Part shown: one piece after another, positions 20,151 through 29,971 of the stretch | How positions within the stretch are numbered: position 1 is the first letter of the stretch | Layout: each line of letters begins with the position of its first letter | Source of the DNA: Flagellimonas sp. S3867 | GTDB taxonomy: Bacteria > Bacteroidota > Bacteroidia > Flavobacteriales > Flavobacteriaceae | Direction of reading: 5' to 3' | NCBI RefSeq assembly: GCF_014698935.1 | Contig: NZ_JACVMN010000001.1 | Span: 186,001 to 250,000 of the forward strand | Length of the DNA stretch: 64,000 nucleotides | Notes under the pieces: generated by a model | Seen by the model: the letters and a program-made list of their open reading frames with translations, nothing else | What the model was told of the DNA's origin: nothing | Databases searched by the model: none | Position numbers and translations under genes: made by a program

Positions 20151-21851
20151 ATGGTCATTTTAGGGCTTAATTATTACTTTCATGATTCATCCTCCTGTAT
20201 TGTCAAAGATGGCAAACTTATTAGGGCAATTGAAGAAGAAAGATTAAATAGGGATAAACACACAAAACAATTTCCAACACTTTCGGCCGAGAGATGTTTA
20301 AAGGATTCAGGGTTAAAATACTCTGATATTGACCACATTGCTGTTTCCATAAAGCCCAAACATAATTGGGAGAAAAAATTACTGTTTGTGCTATCCAAAA
20401 TGTTTGGAATGTTAAGGTCAAAAAGTTTATTGCGATTCATTGCCTATCAAATTGGGCATCCTTATATGAAGCAAAAAGACTTTTGGAATTGGTACAACAA
20501 ACATTGGGGAAAATCCAAAAATAAGCCCAAAGTACATTTCGTTGAACACCATTTATCGCATGTGGCAGGATCATTTTATGTTTCTCCGTATGAAAAAGCA
20601 GCACTATTAGGTATAGATGGGGCAGGAGAATGGGCAACAACTTGGATTGGTTATGGAGAAGGGAATAAAATCAATAAAATTAGCGAGAACTTTTTTCCAC
20701 ATTCACTGGGAGCGTTCTATGAGATTGTGACTTCATTTTGTGGATTCAAACCAAATTATGATGAGGGAAAGACAATGGGACTGGCGCCTATGGGCAACCC
20801 TGAGACCTATAAAGCACAAGTAGAAAAGATAATTACCGTTGATAAGAATGGGCGTTTCCATATGGACTTATCTTTTTTCAATCCACAGTATGTAGGTTAT
20901 TCGGAAAAATTTATTGAAGTTTTTGGTGAACCTAGAGCTAAGAATGCTCCGTTCGAGCAAAGACATAAGGACGTTGCGGCGGCTTTTCAGCGCGTGTTGG
21001 AAGATAAGGTTTTGGAAATTTGTGACATTCTTTATACCAAAACCAAAGCCGATTACCTTGTGATTGCTGGTGGGGTTTCTTTGAATAGTGTAATGAATGG
21101 ACGGATAGTCAGGGAGAGCAAATTCAAAGATGTTTACGTTATGCCGGCAGCTGGTGACAATGGCACCGCGTTGGGAGCAGCATTTTATGTGTACAATGGT
21201 GTCCTGGCAAATAAGCGTATCTATATCCACGATGATCCATATATCGGCACTTCTTACTCAAACGCAGAAATCAAAAAAGTACTTGATGGAGCAAAGTTGA
21301 GGTATGAGTATGTGGAAGAAGTATGTGATTATGCTGCAAATCTTTTGAAAAATGGAAAAATCATTGGTTGGTTTCAAGGCAATATGGAAGTAGGTCCCCG
21401 CGCTTTGGGAAGTAGGAGTATTTTGGCCAATCCGGCATTTCCTGATATGAAGGACAAAATCAATGCTGAAGTCAAATTTAGGGAAGCATATAGGCCATTT
21501 GCACCTTCCGCAATAGTGGAGGCAAAAGATGAGTTTTTTGACCTTGAAGTAGAGGCGCCATTCATGCTCAAGGTTTGTAATGTGTTGGAAGAAAAACAAA
21601 AGGTCATTCCTGCGGTAACCCATGTAGATGGTAGTGCACGTCTACAAACGGTAAGGCGCGAACTTCATCCTAGGTATTACGATTTGATTAAAGCTTTAGG
21701 AGATAGAACAGGAGTTCCTGTGGTACTGAACACTAGTTTTAATATCCAGGGTGAACCTGTCGTAGAATCTCCTAAGGATGCTATTCGATGTTTTTTCTCT
21801 ACAGGATTGGATGTATTGGTAATAGGCAATTTTATATTGACCAAAAACTGA
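20151..21851 (+). CDS. NodU/CmcH-type carbamoyltransferase
   Basis: 566 residues, the usual length. The N-terminal ASKHA-like domain starts ILGLNYYFHDSSSCIV and has the metal-binding EHHLSHVAGSF motif (about 128-138) and the GIDGAGEW loop. The C-terminal part has GGVSLNSVMNGRI and GNMEVGPRALGSRSILANP (about 413-431). The family transfers carbamoyl from carbamoyl phosphate, via carbamoyl-adenylate, to a hydroxyl of a sugar or antibiotic. As first gene of a run of polysaccharide-modifying genes with gaps of 0-12 bp, it is likely to O-carbamoylate a residue of the polymer or a precursor. The acceptor is unknown. Confidence 0.9.
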   Translation: MVILGLNYYFHDSSSCIVKDGKLIRAIEEERLNRDKHTKQFPTLSAERCLKDSGLKYSDIDHIAVSIKPKHNWEKKLLFVLSKMFGMLRSKSLLRFIAYQIGHPYMKQKDFWNWYNKHWGKSKNKPKVHFVEHHLSHVAGSFYVSPYEKAALLGIDGAGEWATTWIGYGEGNKINKISENFFPHSLGAFYEIVTSFCGFKPNYDEGKTMGLAPMGNPETYKAQVEKIITVDKNGRFHMDLSFFNPQYVGYSEKFIEVFGEPRAKNAPFEQRHKDVAAAFQRVLEDKVLEICDILYTKTKADYLVIAGGVSLNSVMNGRIVRESKFKDVYVMPAAGDNGTALGAAFYVYNGVLANKRIYIHDDPYIGTSYSNAEIKKVLDGAKLRYEYVEEVCDYAANLLKNGKIIGWFQGNMEVGPRALGSRSILANPAFPDMKDKINAEVKFREAYRPFAPSAIVEAKDEFFDLEVEAPFMLKVCNVLEEKQKVIPAVTHVDGSARLQTVRRELHPRYYDLIKALGDRTGVPVVLNTSFNIQGEPVVESPKDAIRCFFSTGLDVLVIGNFILTKN

Positions 21852-21857
21852 TAAACC

Positions 21858-23294
21858 ATGCTATTCAACTCGTTAGAGTTTTTCATTTTTCTTCCTATAG
21901 TTTTTGTTATTTATTGGTTTGTTGCCAATAAGGGCATAAAACTCCAGAATGTATTTATAGTTTTGGCTAGCTATGTATTCTATGGTTGGTGGGATTGGAG
22001 ATTTCTATCTTTAATAGCCTTTAGTACGGTAGTCGATTACAGTATTGGTCTCATTTTAAAAAATGAAAAAAAGGATAAAACACGAAAGCTATTGTTGTGG
22101 CTTAGTTTGTTGGTGAACCTTGGATTTTTAGGGTTCTTCAAGTATTATAATTTTTTCGCAGATAGTTTCGTTGAAGCGTTTTCGTTTTTTGGACATCAGA
22201 TCAATGGCCGTTCGTTGAATATTATTCTTCCTGTAGGTATAAGTTTCTACACATTCCAAACTTTGAGTTACACGATTGATGTTTACAAAAGAAAATTGCA
22301 ACCTACCTCTGATTTTATGGCTTTTGCTGCATTTGTCTGTTTCTTTCCCCAATTGGTGGCAGGTCCAATCGAACGGGCTACCAACCTGTTGCCACAATTT
22401 TTTAAGAAAAGAAAGTTTACCCATGAAAAAGCTATTGATGGACTTAGACAAGTAGCTTGGGGTCTATTCAAGAAAATAGTCATCGCAGATAATTGCGCTA
22501 AATATGCAAATCTAATTTTTGACGGTTATCAAGAATACAATACTGGAACGTTAATTTTGGGAGCATTTTTCTTTGCTTTCCAGATTTACGGAGACTTTTC
22601 GGGGTATTCAGATATTGCCATAGGAATTTCCAGATTATTTGGATTTGACTTAAAACAAAACTTTGCTTTCCCTTATTTTTCAAGGGATATAGCAGAATTT
22701 TGGAGACGATGGCACATTTCCCTATCTACTTGGTTCAGAGACTATTTGTACATACCTCTTGGAGGGAGTAGGGGAGGAACAGCAATGAAGGTCAGAAATA
22801 CATTTATAATATTTGTGGTCAGTGGATTTTGGCACGGCGCCAATTGGACGTTTATAGTCTGGGGAGCTTTAAACGCTCTTTACTTTTTGCCACTATTACT
22901 AACAAATAAAAATAGGGTGAACACCAATTTAGTAGCTGAGGGAAAGTGGTTGCCAAGTTTAAAAGAATCGTTCCAAATCATACTTACTTTCGTCTTGACC
23001 CTAATTGCTTGGATATTCTTTCGTGCTAAAAGTGTCTCAATGGGTTTTGATTATGTAATAGGTATATTCTCTTTTAAATCACTTCAAAAGCTTACAATAG
23101 ATTACGAAGCAAGCATTTTATATCTCCTTTTGTTTTTTATCTTGATTGAATGGATAGGTAGACAATCAAAATACGCTATTGAAAGGATAACAATTTTACC
23201 TAGATATTTTCGCTGGAGCTTTTATTTTGGATTAGTTATACTAATGTTTGTATTTACTGGAGAACAACAGCAATTTATTTATTTTCAATTTTGA
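21858..23294 (+). CDS. MBOAT family O-acyltransferase, AlgI-like (copy 1)
   Basis: 478 residues with about ten membrane helices. Key motifs are FFPQLVAGPIERA (about 155-167), FWRRWHISLSTWFRDYLYIP (about 278-297) and the catalytic-His segment GFWHGANWTF (about 321-330). AlgI-like MBOATs pass acyl groups, usually acetyl, across the inner membrane to a periplasmic partner that decorates a polysaccharide. The next gene encodes an SGNH-type protein, the expected partner. The N-terminal ~170 residues are nearly the same as those of the second MBOAT at 24205, showing tandem duplication. Confidence 0.93.
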   Translation: MLFNSLEFFIFLPIVFVIYWFVANKGIKLQNVFIVLASYVFYGWWDWRFLSLIAFSTVVDYSIGLILKNEKKDKTRKLLLWLSLLVNLGFLGFFKYYNFFADSFVEAFSFFGHQINGRSLNIILPVGISFYTFQTLSYTIDVYKRKLQPTSDFMAFAAFVCFFPQLVAGPIERATNLLPQFFKKRKFTHEKAIDGLRQVAWGLFKKIVIADNCAKYANLIFDGYQEYNTGTLILGAFFFAFQIYGDFSGYSDIAIGISRLFGFDLKQNFAFPYFSRDIAEFWRRWHISLSTWFRDYLYIPLGGSRGGTAMKVRNTFIIFVVSGFWHGANWTFIVWGALNALYFLPLLLTNKNRVNTNLVAEGKWLPSLKESFQIILTFVLTLIAWIFFRAKSVSMGFDYVIGIFSFKSLQKLTIDYEASILYLLLFFILIEWIGRQSKYAIERITILPRYFRWSFYFGLVILMFVFTGEQQQFIYFQF

Positions 23295-23296
23295 TC

Positions 23297-24205
23297 ATGA
23301 AGAAATTTATTAAAGAAATAGTATTCTTTTTGATTATCGGTTTGGTCATAGGTGAAATCATTGCTCGTTTCTTTTTTCTTACCCCTACTATTCCAGAAAG
23401 TCAAATAGACAGATTTGGAATTCAAAAGTATATACCTAACCAGGCGGGTTACTGGAAGGGAGGATTGCACAAATGGCAAATTAATGAAAAAGGTTGGCCA
23501 GGGAAACTTCCAGAAAGCTTTGACAACCTGGTTACGATAATTGGTGATTCATTTATTGAGAACTTCGAGAATCCAGAAGAATGCCATCAAATGGATTACC
23601 TTAAAAAAGCACTGGCAAAATACAATTATACGGAGGCTTCAAGATCAGGGGTTTCTTTTATTGAGGCCTTGGAAATTTCTAAGCAATTAGATTCCCTGAA
23701 TCCGAAAGTACAATTAATCTACATAAATGAAACGGATTTTAGCGAGAGTGTTTTACAGATTAAAAGATTACCCAATATCACTCAAATGGATTTGGATAAC
23801 AATTTAATTACTTATGGCAAAATGAAAGCACCTGGTTTAAAAAAAGTGCTTTATAGTTGGAAGTTGGCTTTCTATTTGTACAGAAGATTCCAACCCTCCT
23901 TAGCTCAAATAAAACCTGCTAAGTCAAATGTTAAACCCAACCAGTCCATCTCAGATAATTTCAATCATTTCGAAAAATTGATTGGTTATGCAAGAAAAAA
24001 TTATAATCTGGAAAAAATTGTTATTGTTTTACGACCAGATACCAATAAAGAATTCCGCGAGTTCTTAAAACTTCACGTCTTGAATGTGATCCAGCTAGAT
24101 AATTCAGAAGATGATAATTGGTCTTTTGAGCATGATTACCATTGGACTTGTTATGGACATGAACGGGCATCTTTGCAAGTAGTTGAATATTTAAAGAAGT
24201 TATAA
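23297..24205 (+). CDS. Membrane-anchored SGNH-type protein, putative polysaccharide O-acetyltransferase partner (copy 1)
   Basis: 302 residues. One N-terminal membrane helix (about 7-26) is followed by a periplasmic SGNH/GDSL-like domain: IIGDSFIEN (about 75-83) carries the nucleophile Ser, and DYHWTCYGH near the C-terminus (about 283-291) supplies the Asp-x-His pair, as in AlgJ/AlgX-like proteins. The family either transfers or removes acetyl groups on polysaccharide. It is encoded 2 bp after MBOAT copy 1 and its stop overlaps the start of MBOAT copy 2 (TAATG). The ATG at 23297 is used; a TTG two codons earlier overlaps the previous stop. Confidence 0.75.
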   Translation: MKKFIKEIVFFLIIGLVIGEIIARFFFLTPTIPESQIDRFGIQKYIPNQAGYWKGGLHKWQINEKGWPGKLPESFDNLVTIIGDSFIENFENPEECHQMDYLKKALAKYNYTEASRSGVSFIEALEISKQLDSLNPKVQLIYINETDFSESVLQIKRLPNITQMDLDNNLITYGKMKAPGLKKVLYSWKLAFYLYRRFQPSLAQIKPAKSNVKPNQSISDNFNHFEKLIGYARKNYNLEKIVIVLRPDTNKEFREFLKLHVLNVIQLDNSEDDNWSFEHDYHWTCYGHERASLQVVEYLKKL

Positions 24206-25653
24206 TGCTGTTTAACTCATTTGAATTTTTTGTTTTCTTACCAATAGTCTTTCTAGCCTATTGGTTCATTACATTCAAGTCGTTAAGAGTGCAAAATGCT
24301 TTAATTGTTACCGCCAGCTACGCTTTCTATGGCTGGTGGGATTGGCGTTTTCTTTCTTTAATTGTTTTTAGCACCTTGATAGACTATGTTGTAGGACTAG
24401 CATTGGAAAAAGAAAGTGGTCTAGGGCGAAGGAAATTGTTACTTTGGTTTAGTCTAGCAGCTAATCTGGGTTTTTTAGGATTCTTCAAATATTATAATTT
24501 TTTTGTTGACAGTTTTGTAGAAGCATTTTCTTTTTTTGGTGGTGAAATTAGCGGCCGTTCGTTAAACATAATCTTACCAGTGGGAATAAGCTTTTACACC
24601 TTCCAAACCTTAAGTTACACTTTAGACATTTACAAGAGAAAACTTGAACCTACCAAGGATTTTATGGCTTTTGCTGCGTTTGTATCTTTTTTTCCTCAAC
24701 TAGTTGCAGGACCTATTGAAAGGGCTACGAACTTATTACCGCAGATTAGCAAGAAAAGAGTTTTTTCATATGAACAGGCTAGTAGTGGCCTAAAACTTAT
24801 TATATGGGGCCTTTTTAAAAAGGTGGCCATTGCTGATTCGTTGGCGCCAATTGTGGATGATATTTTTTTAAACGCCCAAGATTATCCATCGAGCACCTTG
24901 GTTTTAGGTGCGGTCTTTTTCGGATTTCAAATTTATGGGGACTTTTCTGGATATTCAGATATTGCCATAGGAACCGCCAAGCTTTTTGGTATAGAGTTGA
25001 TGTCAAATTTTAAATTCCCTTACTTTTCCAGAAATATTGCAGAGTTTTGGCGAACATGGCATATATCCTTATCAACTTGGTTTAGAGATTATATATACAT
25101 TCCGCTCGGGGGTTCCAGAACAACTAAAAAACTTGTTATACGAAACATTTTCATCATATTTTTGGTTAGCGGTTTATGGCATGGAGCCAATTGGACTTTT
25201 GTGATTTGGGGAGGTATTCATGCACTTTTGTTTATTCCTTTGTTCCTTTTCAATAACAATAGGAAGTATATTGAAAATCCAGTAGGAGCAAACAATCGTT
25301 TTCCATCCTTAAGGGATTTATTAAATATTACTACTACTTTCGGTTTGGTTACTTTATCCTGGATTTTTTTTAGAGCAGAATCGCTAGCACATTCATTTAC
25401 TTATTTGGGACGATTGTTTTCTGACCTTTCATTCAAGGAATATGTTCATCCCTTGGGATATAGAATGATTGATTATTTTATCCTATTGATTTTTTTTATC
25501 ATTTACGAGTATATAATTCGAAAGGATGAGCGAAAACCATTCAATTTTAAACATAAAACAACTAGGTTCCTAATGTATGCTTTGGTCGTTTTGGGCATAG
25601 TTCTGTTTTATGATAGTGGTGTTGACAGGTCGTTTATTTATTTTCAGTTTTAA
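24205..25653 (+). CDS. MBOAT family O-acyltransferase, AlgI-like (copy 2)
   Basis: 482 residues, the tandem paralogue of the protein at 21858. It keeps FFPQLVAGPIERA, FWRTWHISLSTWFRDYIYIP and the catalytic-His segment GLWHGANWTF. Sequence is close to copy 1 through the first ~200 residues and diverges in the C-terminal third. The start overlaps the preceding stop as TAATG, indicating translational coupling. The following gene is again an SGNH-type protein, so the unit MBOAT-SGNH is repeated. The two systems probably acylate different positions or residues of the polymer. Confidence 0.93.
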   Translation: MLFNSFEFFVFLPIVFLAYWFITFKSLRVQNALIVTASYAFYGWWDWRFLSLIVFSTLIDYVVGLALEKESGLGRRKLLLWFSLAANLGFLGFFKYYNFFVDSFVEAFSFFGGEISGRSLNIILPVGISFYTFQTLSYTLDIYKRKLEPTKDFMAFAAFVSFFPQLVAGPIERATNLLPQISKKRVFSYEQASSGLKLIIWGLFKKVAIADSLAPIVDDIFLNAQDYPSSTLVLGAVFFGFQIYGDFSGYSDIAIGTAKLFGIELMSNFKFPYFSRNIAEFWRTWHISLSTWFRDYIYIPLGGSRTTKKLVIRNIFIIFLVSGLWHGANWTFVIWGGIHALLFIPLFLFNNNRKYIENPVGANNRFPSLRDLLNITTTFGLVTLSWIFFRAESLAHSFTYLGRLFSDLSFKEYVHPLGYRMIDYFILLIFFIIYEYIIRKDERKPFNFKHKTTRFLMYALVVLGIVLFYDSGVDRSFIYFQF

Positions 25654-25657
25654 CAAT

Positions 25658-26587
25658 ATGGGAAGATTTATAATAAAATTTTGTTTGTACCTCTTTCTAG
25701 CTTTTTTATTTCTAGAGGCAACGGTTCGGATATTTCATCTACACAATGATAGCCCTGATTGGTATTTGGACGAGAACAAAATGTACAAACGGGTACCCAA
25801 TCAAGAAGGACATGCTGTTTTTGGAAACAGAAGGCAGCAATTTTCACCATTTAGAATAAATGCTGCAGGATATAATTCATACCGTGAATTTGAGCCTACA
25901 GAAGATGGCGTAGAGGTTGCAATATTGGGAGATTCGTTTATTGAAGGGCTGCACCAAGATTATCGAAATTCCATTGGAAGAAAAGTGGAAAGGGGGCTGT
26001 CAAATGTTCATATATACGAATACGGACATTCGGATTTTGATTTGGCAGATCAAATGTATTTGGTCCATACAAATAAAGAAGAATTTGAAAAGGTTGATTT
26101 TATAATTTATGAACTCAAATATTACAACGATCTTCTTCGCAGTGAATATTCTGTAAAACCTAGAAAAGTGGTTTTTCCACTTTTAAGACACTCCAAACTA
26201 CTAGTATATTTATTGGATATTGGAATGATTGACCCCGTAAAAAGAATTCTTAGAAAATTGAGTATCGGTCAAAAGCCAAGAAAAGACATAGAAGATAACT
26301 TGACAAAGGACCTCATTTTCATGGACAATTTTATCAAATTGAACTCCAAGTATGGATTGGAAAAAGATAAAACTGCCATTTTATTGGATACAAGACAAAC
26401 AAATAAGGCCTTTTTGGATTATTTAGAAAAACATGGAATTCATACAATTGACTATGGACGAGGGTTCGAAAAATCCACCAATAAGCCTACAACATTGATT
26501 TATGACCAGCATTGGAATGATCATGGACGTAACCTAGTAGCTAATGAAATCATAAGTTTTTTCAAAAAAAATCAATTATTAGAATAA
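25658..26587 (+). CDS. Membrane-anchored SGNH-type protein, putative polysaccharide O-acetyltransferase partner (copy 2)
   Basis: 309 residues. A membrane helix near the N-terminus (about 5-21) is followed by a periplasmic domain with ILGDSFIEG (about 87-95) and, near the C-terminus, DQHWNDHGR with the Asp-x-His pair. It has the same layout as the protein at 23297, but outside the motif blocks the two are very different, unlike their MBOAT partners. The start is ATG at 25658, 4 bp after the preceding stop; an in-frame extension back to 25610 overlaps MBOAT copy 2 and would place 16 residues before the helix. Confidence 0.72.
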   Translation: MGRFIIKFCLYLFLAFLFLEATVRIFHLHNDSPDWYLDENKMYKRVPNQEGHAVFGNRRQQFSPFRINAAGYNSYREFEPTEDGVEVAILGDSFIEGLHQDYRNSIGRKVERGLSNVHIYEYGHSDFDLADQMYLVHTNKEEFEKVDFIIYELKYYNDLLRSEYSVKPRKVVFPLLRHSKLLVYLLDIGMIDPVKRILRKLSIGQKPRKDIEDNLTKDLIFMDNFIKLNSKYGLEKDKTAILLDTRQTNKAFLDYLEKHGIHTIDYGRGFEKSTNKPTTLIYDQHWNDHGRNLVANEIISFFKKNQLLE

Positions 26588-26599
26588 TCTATTGAACAT

Positions 26600-27838
26600 A
26601 TGAACCCATTTTTTCATAAGGAATTCACTAAAAACTGGTTGAAGTTTTTTGCAACTGGTAAGAAACCTGTATACTATAAAAGTGTAGGTCCTTTGGGTTT
26701 TATTAAAAGTTGGGCGCCACGGTTGTATTATAATATTGGACGTAACATAACCAATGGTCTCACATATAATCTTTATAAGGGACAAAGCGATATTAGAAAG
26801 AAGGTGTTTTTGGTTTATGACGTAATTCCGTATGTAGCTGAGTTAAGTAAGGAACAACCTAAAAACATAGGAGTTAAAAAAATAAAACAATATAAGGGAT
26901 ATCTTACTCGTTTTACCGAATACAAAGACTTCAATGATTTTTTATCGGGGCATTATTCTTCCTCAACCCGAATGAAACTTCGCAAAAATGAGCGAAAGCT
27001 TAAAACCAATTTTAATATTGAGTATGAAACTTTGTTCGGAGACGTTTCAAAACAGAGGTATGAAAACTTAATGGATTATGTTTTTGAGCTTATAGAGTCT
27101 CGGTTTAAAAACCTAAGGTTGGACAATGATATTCTGCACAAAAAAGAATACTACCGAAAGCTTTTTTATGATATGATACTGGGCAAAAAGGCAATCATTC
27201 ATATGATTTGTCATGATAAGCAACCTATAGCAGTTTCTTTGTCATTTCTCTCCGAAAGCTCTTTATTATACGCGATAAATACTTTTGATACAAGGTACCG
27301 ACGCTATAATCTAGGCCATATATCAATTCTAAATATGGTAAAATGGTGCTTTGAAAACAATATGGACATTTTGGACTACTCCAAAGGGACCTATGATTAT
27401 AAATTACGGTGGGCAAACGAAACATATTGTTTTGAGAACCATATTATTTATGATAAAAACTCCATGTTATGCAAATTTATAGCCTCCTTACTGTTTAATT
27501 ACTTTAGTCTTAAACAATATTTAAGAGATAAAAAGTTTAATGAAACGTATGTTAAGTTCAAGTTTTTCTGGAATTCAAAGCGAAAGAACGCTGAGATGGG
27601 AAGTGCAATAAAAATCGAAGATATTGACGAAGAAAGGTTGGTAGAAGAATTGTATGAAAAGATAAGTCATGAGCAATTATCAAATTTGGACATAGCAGGA
27701 AAAGTGTATGATATGCTTTATTCCAAACCCCAAAGTATGGATTCTGTCCAAATCTTAAAGCACAAGAACGGATTGGAATATGTTGTAATTGCTAATGGTA
27801 TAAGGAAACGAATAATTTTGGATCCAAAATCTTTATAG
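26600..27838 (+). CDS. FemAB-like GNAT-fold transferase with unique C-terminal extension (paralogue 1)
   Basis: 412 residues. Residues ~1-330 have the double-GNAT layout of FemAB/Acetyltransf_6 proteins: an N-terminal VFLVYDVIPY strand, QYKGYLTRF (about 95), a basic helix (SSTRMKLRKNERKL), and the block D259-Y-S-K-G with YKLRWA and ENHIIYDK downstream. FemA/FemB/FemX transfer amino acids from aminoacyl-tRNA, while other Acetyltransf_6 proteins use acyl-CoA. Here it sits between SGNH and deacetylase genes, so a role in acylating or aminoacylating the polysaccharide is inferred. The last ~80 residues (from about IEDIDEERL) are absent from the other three paralogues in this window. Confidence 0.72.
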   Translation: MNPFFHKEFTKNWLKFFATGKKPVYYKSVGPLGFIKSWAPRLYYNIGRNITNGLTYNLYKGQSDIRKKVFLVYDVIPYVAELSKEQPKNIGVKKIKQYKGYLTRFTEYKDFNDFLSGHYSSSTRMKLRKNERKLKTNFNIEYETLFGDVSKQRYENLMDYVFELIESRFKNLRLDNDILHKKEYYRKLFYDMILGKKAIIHMICHDKQPIAVSLSFLSESSLLYAINTFDTRYRRYNLGHISILNMVKWCFENNMDILDYSKGTYDYKLRWANETYCFENHIIYDKNSMLCKFIASLLFNYFSLKQYLRDKKFNETYVKFKFFWNSKRKNAEMGSAIKIEDIDEERLVEELYEKISHEQLSNLDIAGKVYDMLYSKPQSMDSVQILKHKNGLEYVVIANGIRKRIILDPKSL

Positions 27839-27848
27839 TAAGTTTCAT

Positions 27849-28853
27849 ATGAAAAAAGGCAAACTGGTCATATCATTGGATTTTGAATTATTTTGGGGGG
27901 TTAGGGACAAAAGGACTCTGGATAGTTATGGGGAATCCATCGAAAAGGTACATACTGTAATGCCTAGACTATTAGATTTATTTGATAAATATGGTGTTAA
28001 AGCAACATTTGCTACCGTAGGATTTTTATTCGCAAAAACTAAAAATGAATTAGAAAAGTTTTCGCCTGAAGAAAAGCCCAAATACAAAGATGCAAACTTG
28101 TCCCCTTATGGCGATGATGCTATGCGTTTGGTAAAAGAAAAAAATGAGCAAGATCCCTATCATTATGCACCCAAGTTGATTGAAAATTTACTTAATGATG
28201 GTGTACATGAGGTAGGAAGCCATACTTTCTCTCATTATTATTGTTTAGAAGAAGGTCAGAATGTTGGAGATTTCAAAAGAGATATTGAATCCGCCCTAGC
28301 CATATCTTCAGAATATGGAAATAATATAAAATCCATTGTATTCCCTCGAAACCAAGTTAATAATGCTTATTTAAAGGTATGCGCGGAAAAAGGCATATCC
28401 TCATATAGGGGAACTGAACGGATTTGGTTCAACAGTCCCGAGAGCGAATTAAAAACTACACTTTTAAAAAGAATATTTAGAACATTGGATTGTTATATAA
28501 ATATATCTGGTCACCATACGTTCTCTTTAAATGAGGTTTCAAATGCATATCCATACAATATTCGCTCAAGTAGATTTTTACGACCCTATAATAAGAAACT
28601 ATCTTTTTTGGAGTTTATGAAACTGGGAAGGATAAAAAGAAGTATGACATATGCGGCTAAAAGAGGTGAAATATACCATCTATGGTGGCACCCGCACAAT
28701 TTTGGAGGCAATACTGAGGAAAACTTTGCCTTGTTAGAAGAGATTTTATTGCATTATTCAAGAATGAACCAGAAATATGGATTTGAGGGAGCTACAATGT
28801 CCGAATTGTCCAAGGAGATAAGTATGATGGAAACTAAGACCACACCCGTTTAA
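27849..28853 (+). CDS. Polysaccharide deacetylase (NodB-type, CE4-like)
   Basis: 334 residues. SLDFELFWG (about 9-17) carries the catalytic Asp-x-Glu form of the first motif; EVGSHTFSHYY (about 120-130) is the H-x3-H metal-binding motif; and HLWWHPHNFGG near the C-terminus provides the final catalytic His. The protein has no signal peptide, so a cytoplasmic or membrane-associated action on lipid-linked or nucleotide sugars is likely, as for similar enzymes in exopolysaccharide loci. N-deacetylation would free an amine, which could be the acceptor for the adjacent FemAB-like transferases; this link is inference. Neighbouring genes on both sides are FemAB-like, with 10-bp gaps. Confidence 0.88.
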   Translation: MKKGKLVISLDFELFWGVRDKRTLDSYGESIEKVHTVMPRLLDLFDKYGVKATFATVGFLFAKTKNELEKFSPEEKPKYKDANLSPYGDDAMRLVKEKNEQDPYHYAPKLIENLLNDGVHEVGSHTFSHYYCLEEGQNVGDFKRDIESALAISSEYGNNIKSIVFPRNQVNNAYLKVCAEKGISSYRGTERIWFNSPESELKTTLLKRIFRTLDCYINISGHHTFSLNEVSNAYPYNIRSSRFLRPYNKKLSFLEFMKLGRIKRSMTYAAKRGEIYHLWWHPHNFGGNTEENFALLEEILLHYSRMNQKYGFEGATMSELSKEISMMETKTTPV

Positions 28854-28863
28854 AACAGCAAAG

Positions 28864-29853
28864 ATGAACCCATTTCTGTCAAAGAATTTTATTGATATAT
28901 GGTTGCAACATTTCGGTGGTAATTCTAAACCGGAGAGTTTCGAGTTTATTTCGCCTCAAAGCTTTTTGAAAAATAAAAACTCCTTATTCTATTATAACGT
29001 CGGTAAGAACTTGACCAATGGCACGGAGTATACCATAACACCCGGTAAATTGGACTTCAAAGGGAAAGTTTTTCTTATTCACGACGTACATCAGTTTTTT
29101 CATGAGGATCAAACCAATATTCTGAAAAGATTGAAAATTAAAAAAGTTCCTCAGTACAAGGGGTATCTGTCCAAATTGGAAGGGTTTTCAAATATTGATG
29201 AATATCTAATGGCAAACCTTTCAAAAAGAGGTAGATATAAGGTAAGGGATGGTGAGAAAAAGCTAAGAAAACAAAGTGATCTAGATTTTAAGGTGTTCTA
29301 TGGAGCATTGACCAGGCAAAAATATGATGAAGTAATTGGCGCTTTTTACGAACTTTTGGGTAAAAGGTGGGACGACTTAGGAAAAGATAATGACATTTTA
29401 AGAGATCGTAATTATTACTCCGATTTGGCATATGATATGATATTAGCCAAGGAAGCTTCGCTGAATGTACTATATGCAGACAATAAAATAATAGCCGTTT
29501 CTCTCTGTTTTCTGTCAACAAAAGTGCTTTATTTCGCAATTACTTCTTTTGACTCGGATTATGCCAGATTTTCTCTTGGACACATATTGATTGGTAAGAT
29601 TATAGTATGGTGTTTGGATAATGGGATTGAATATTTCGACTATTCCAAAGGAGATAATGATTATAAAAATAGATGGGCAACTGATAACTATCTATTTGAA
29701 AATCATATACTTTACGATAAAAAATCTTTAAGAGCGTTTTTAATTGGCAATTACTTGTATTTATTTTATAGGATTAAGCAAGAACTAAGGGAAAAGAAGT
29801 TCAACGTTCTTTATTCAAAAATTAAGTACTTTTTAAAAAAGAACAAGTCTTAA
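28864..29853 (+). CDS. FemAB-like GNAT-fold transferase (paralogue 2)
   Basis: 329 residues, the same layout as the protein at 26600 without its C-terminal extension. It has VFLIHDVHQF, PQYKGYLSKLEG, a Lys/Arg-rich helix (KRGRYKVRDGEKKLRK), and the signature D259-Y-S-K-G, YKNRWA and ENHILYDK. It is encoded 10 bp after the deacetylase gene and closes the plus-strand operon; the next gene is 163 bp away. Acceptor and donor are unknown; acyl-CoA and aminoacyl-tRNA both remain possible. Confidence 0.72.
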   Translation: MNPFLSKNFIDIWLQHFGGNSKPESFEFISPQSFLKNKNSLFYYNVGKNLTNGTEYTITPGKLDFKGKVFLIHDVHQFFHEDQTNILKRLKIKKVPQYKGYLSKLEGFSNIDEYLMANLSKRGRYKVRDGEKKLRKQSDLDFKVFYGALTRQKYDEVIGAFYELLGKRWDDLGKDNDILRDRNYYSDLAYDMILAKEASLNVLYADNKIIAVSLCFLSTKVLYFAITSFDSDYARFSLGHILIGKIIVWCLDNGIEYFDYSKGDNDYKNRWATDNYLFENHILYDKKSLRAFLIGNYLYLFYRIKQELREKKFNVLYSKIKYFLKKNKS

Positions 29854-29971
29854 AGATGCAATATTTAAATAAATAAAAATAATATTCAATCAACTGGTTT
29901 GGCCACATATTTCCTTCACCGAAAATGTTACGGTTTCGTCGTGTAATTTCATGTTTTGAATGGGAAAATAC

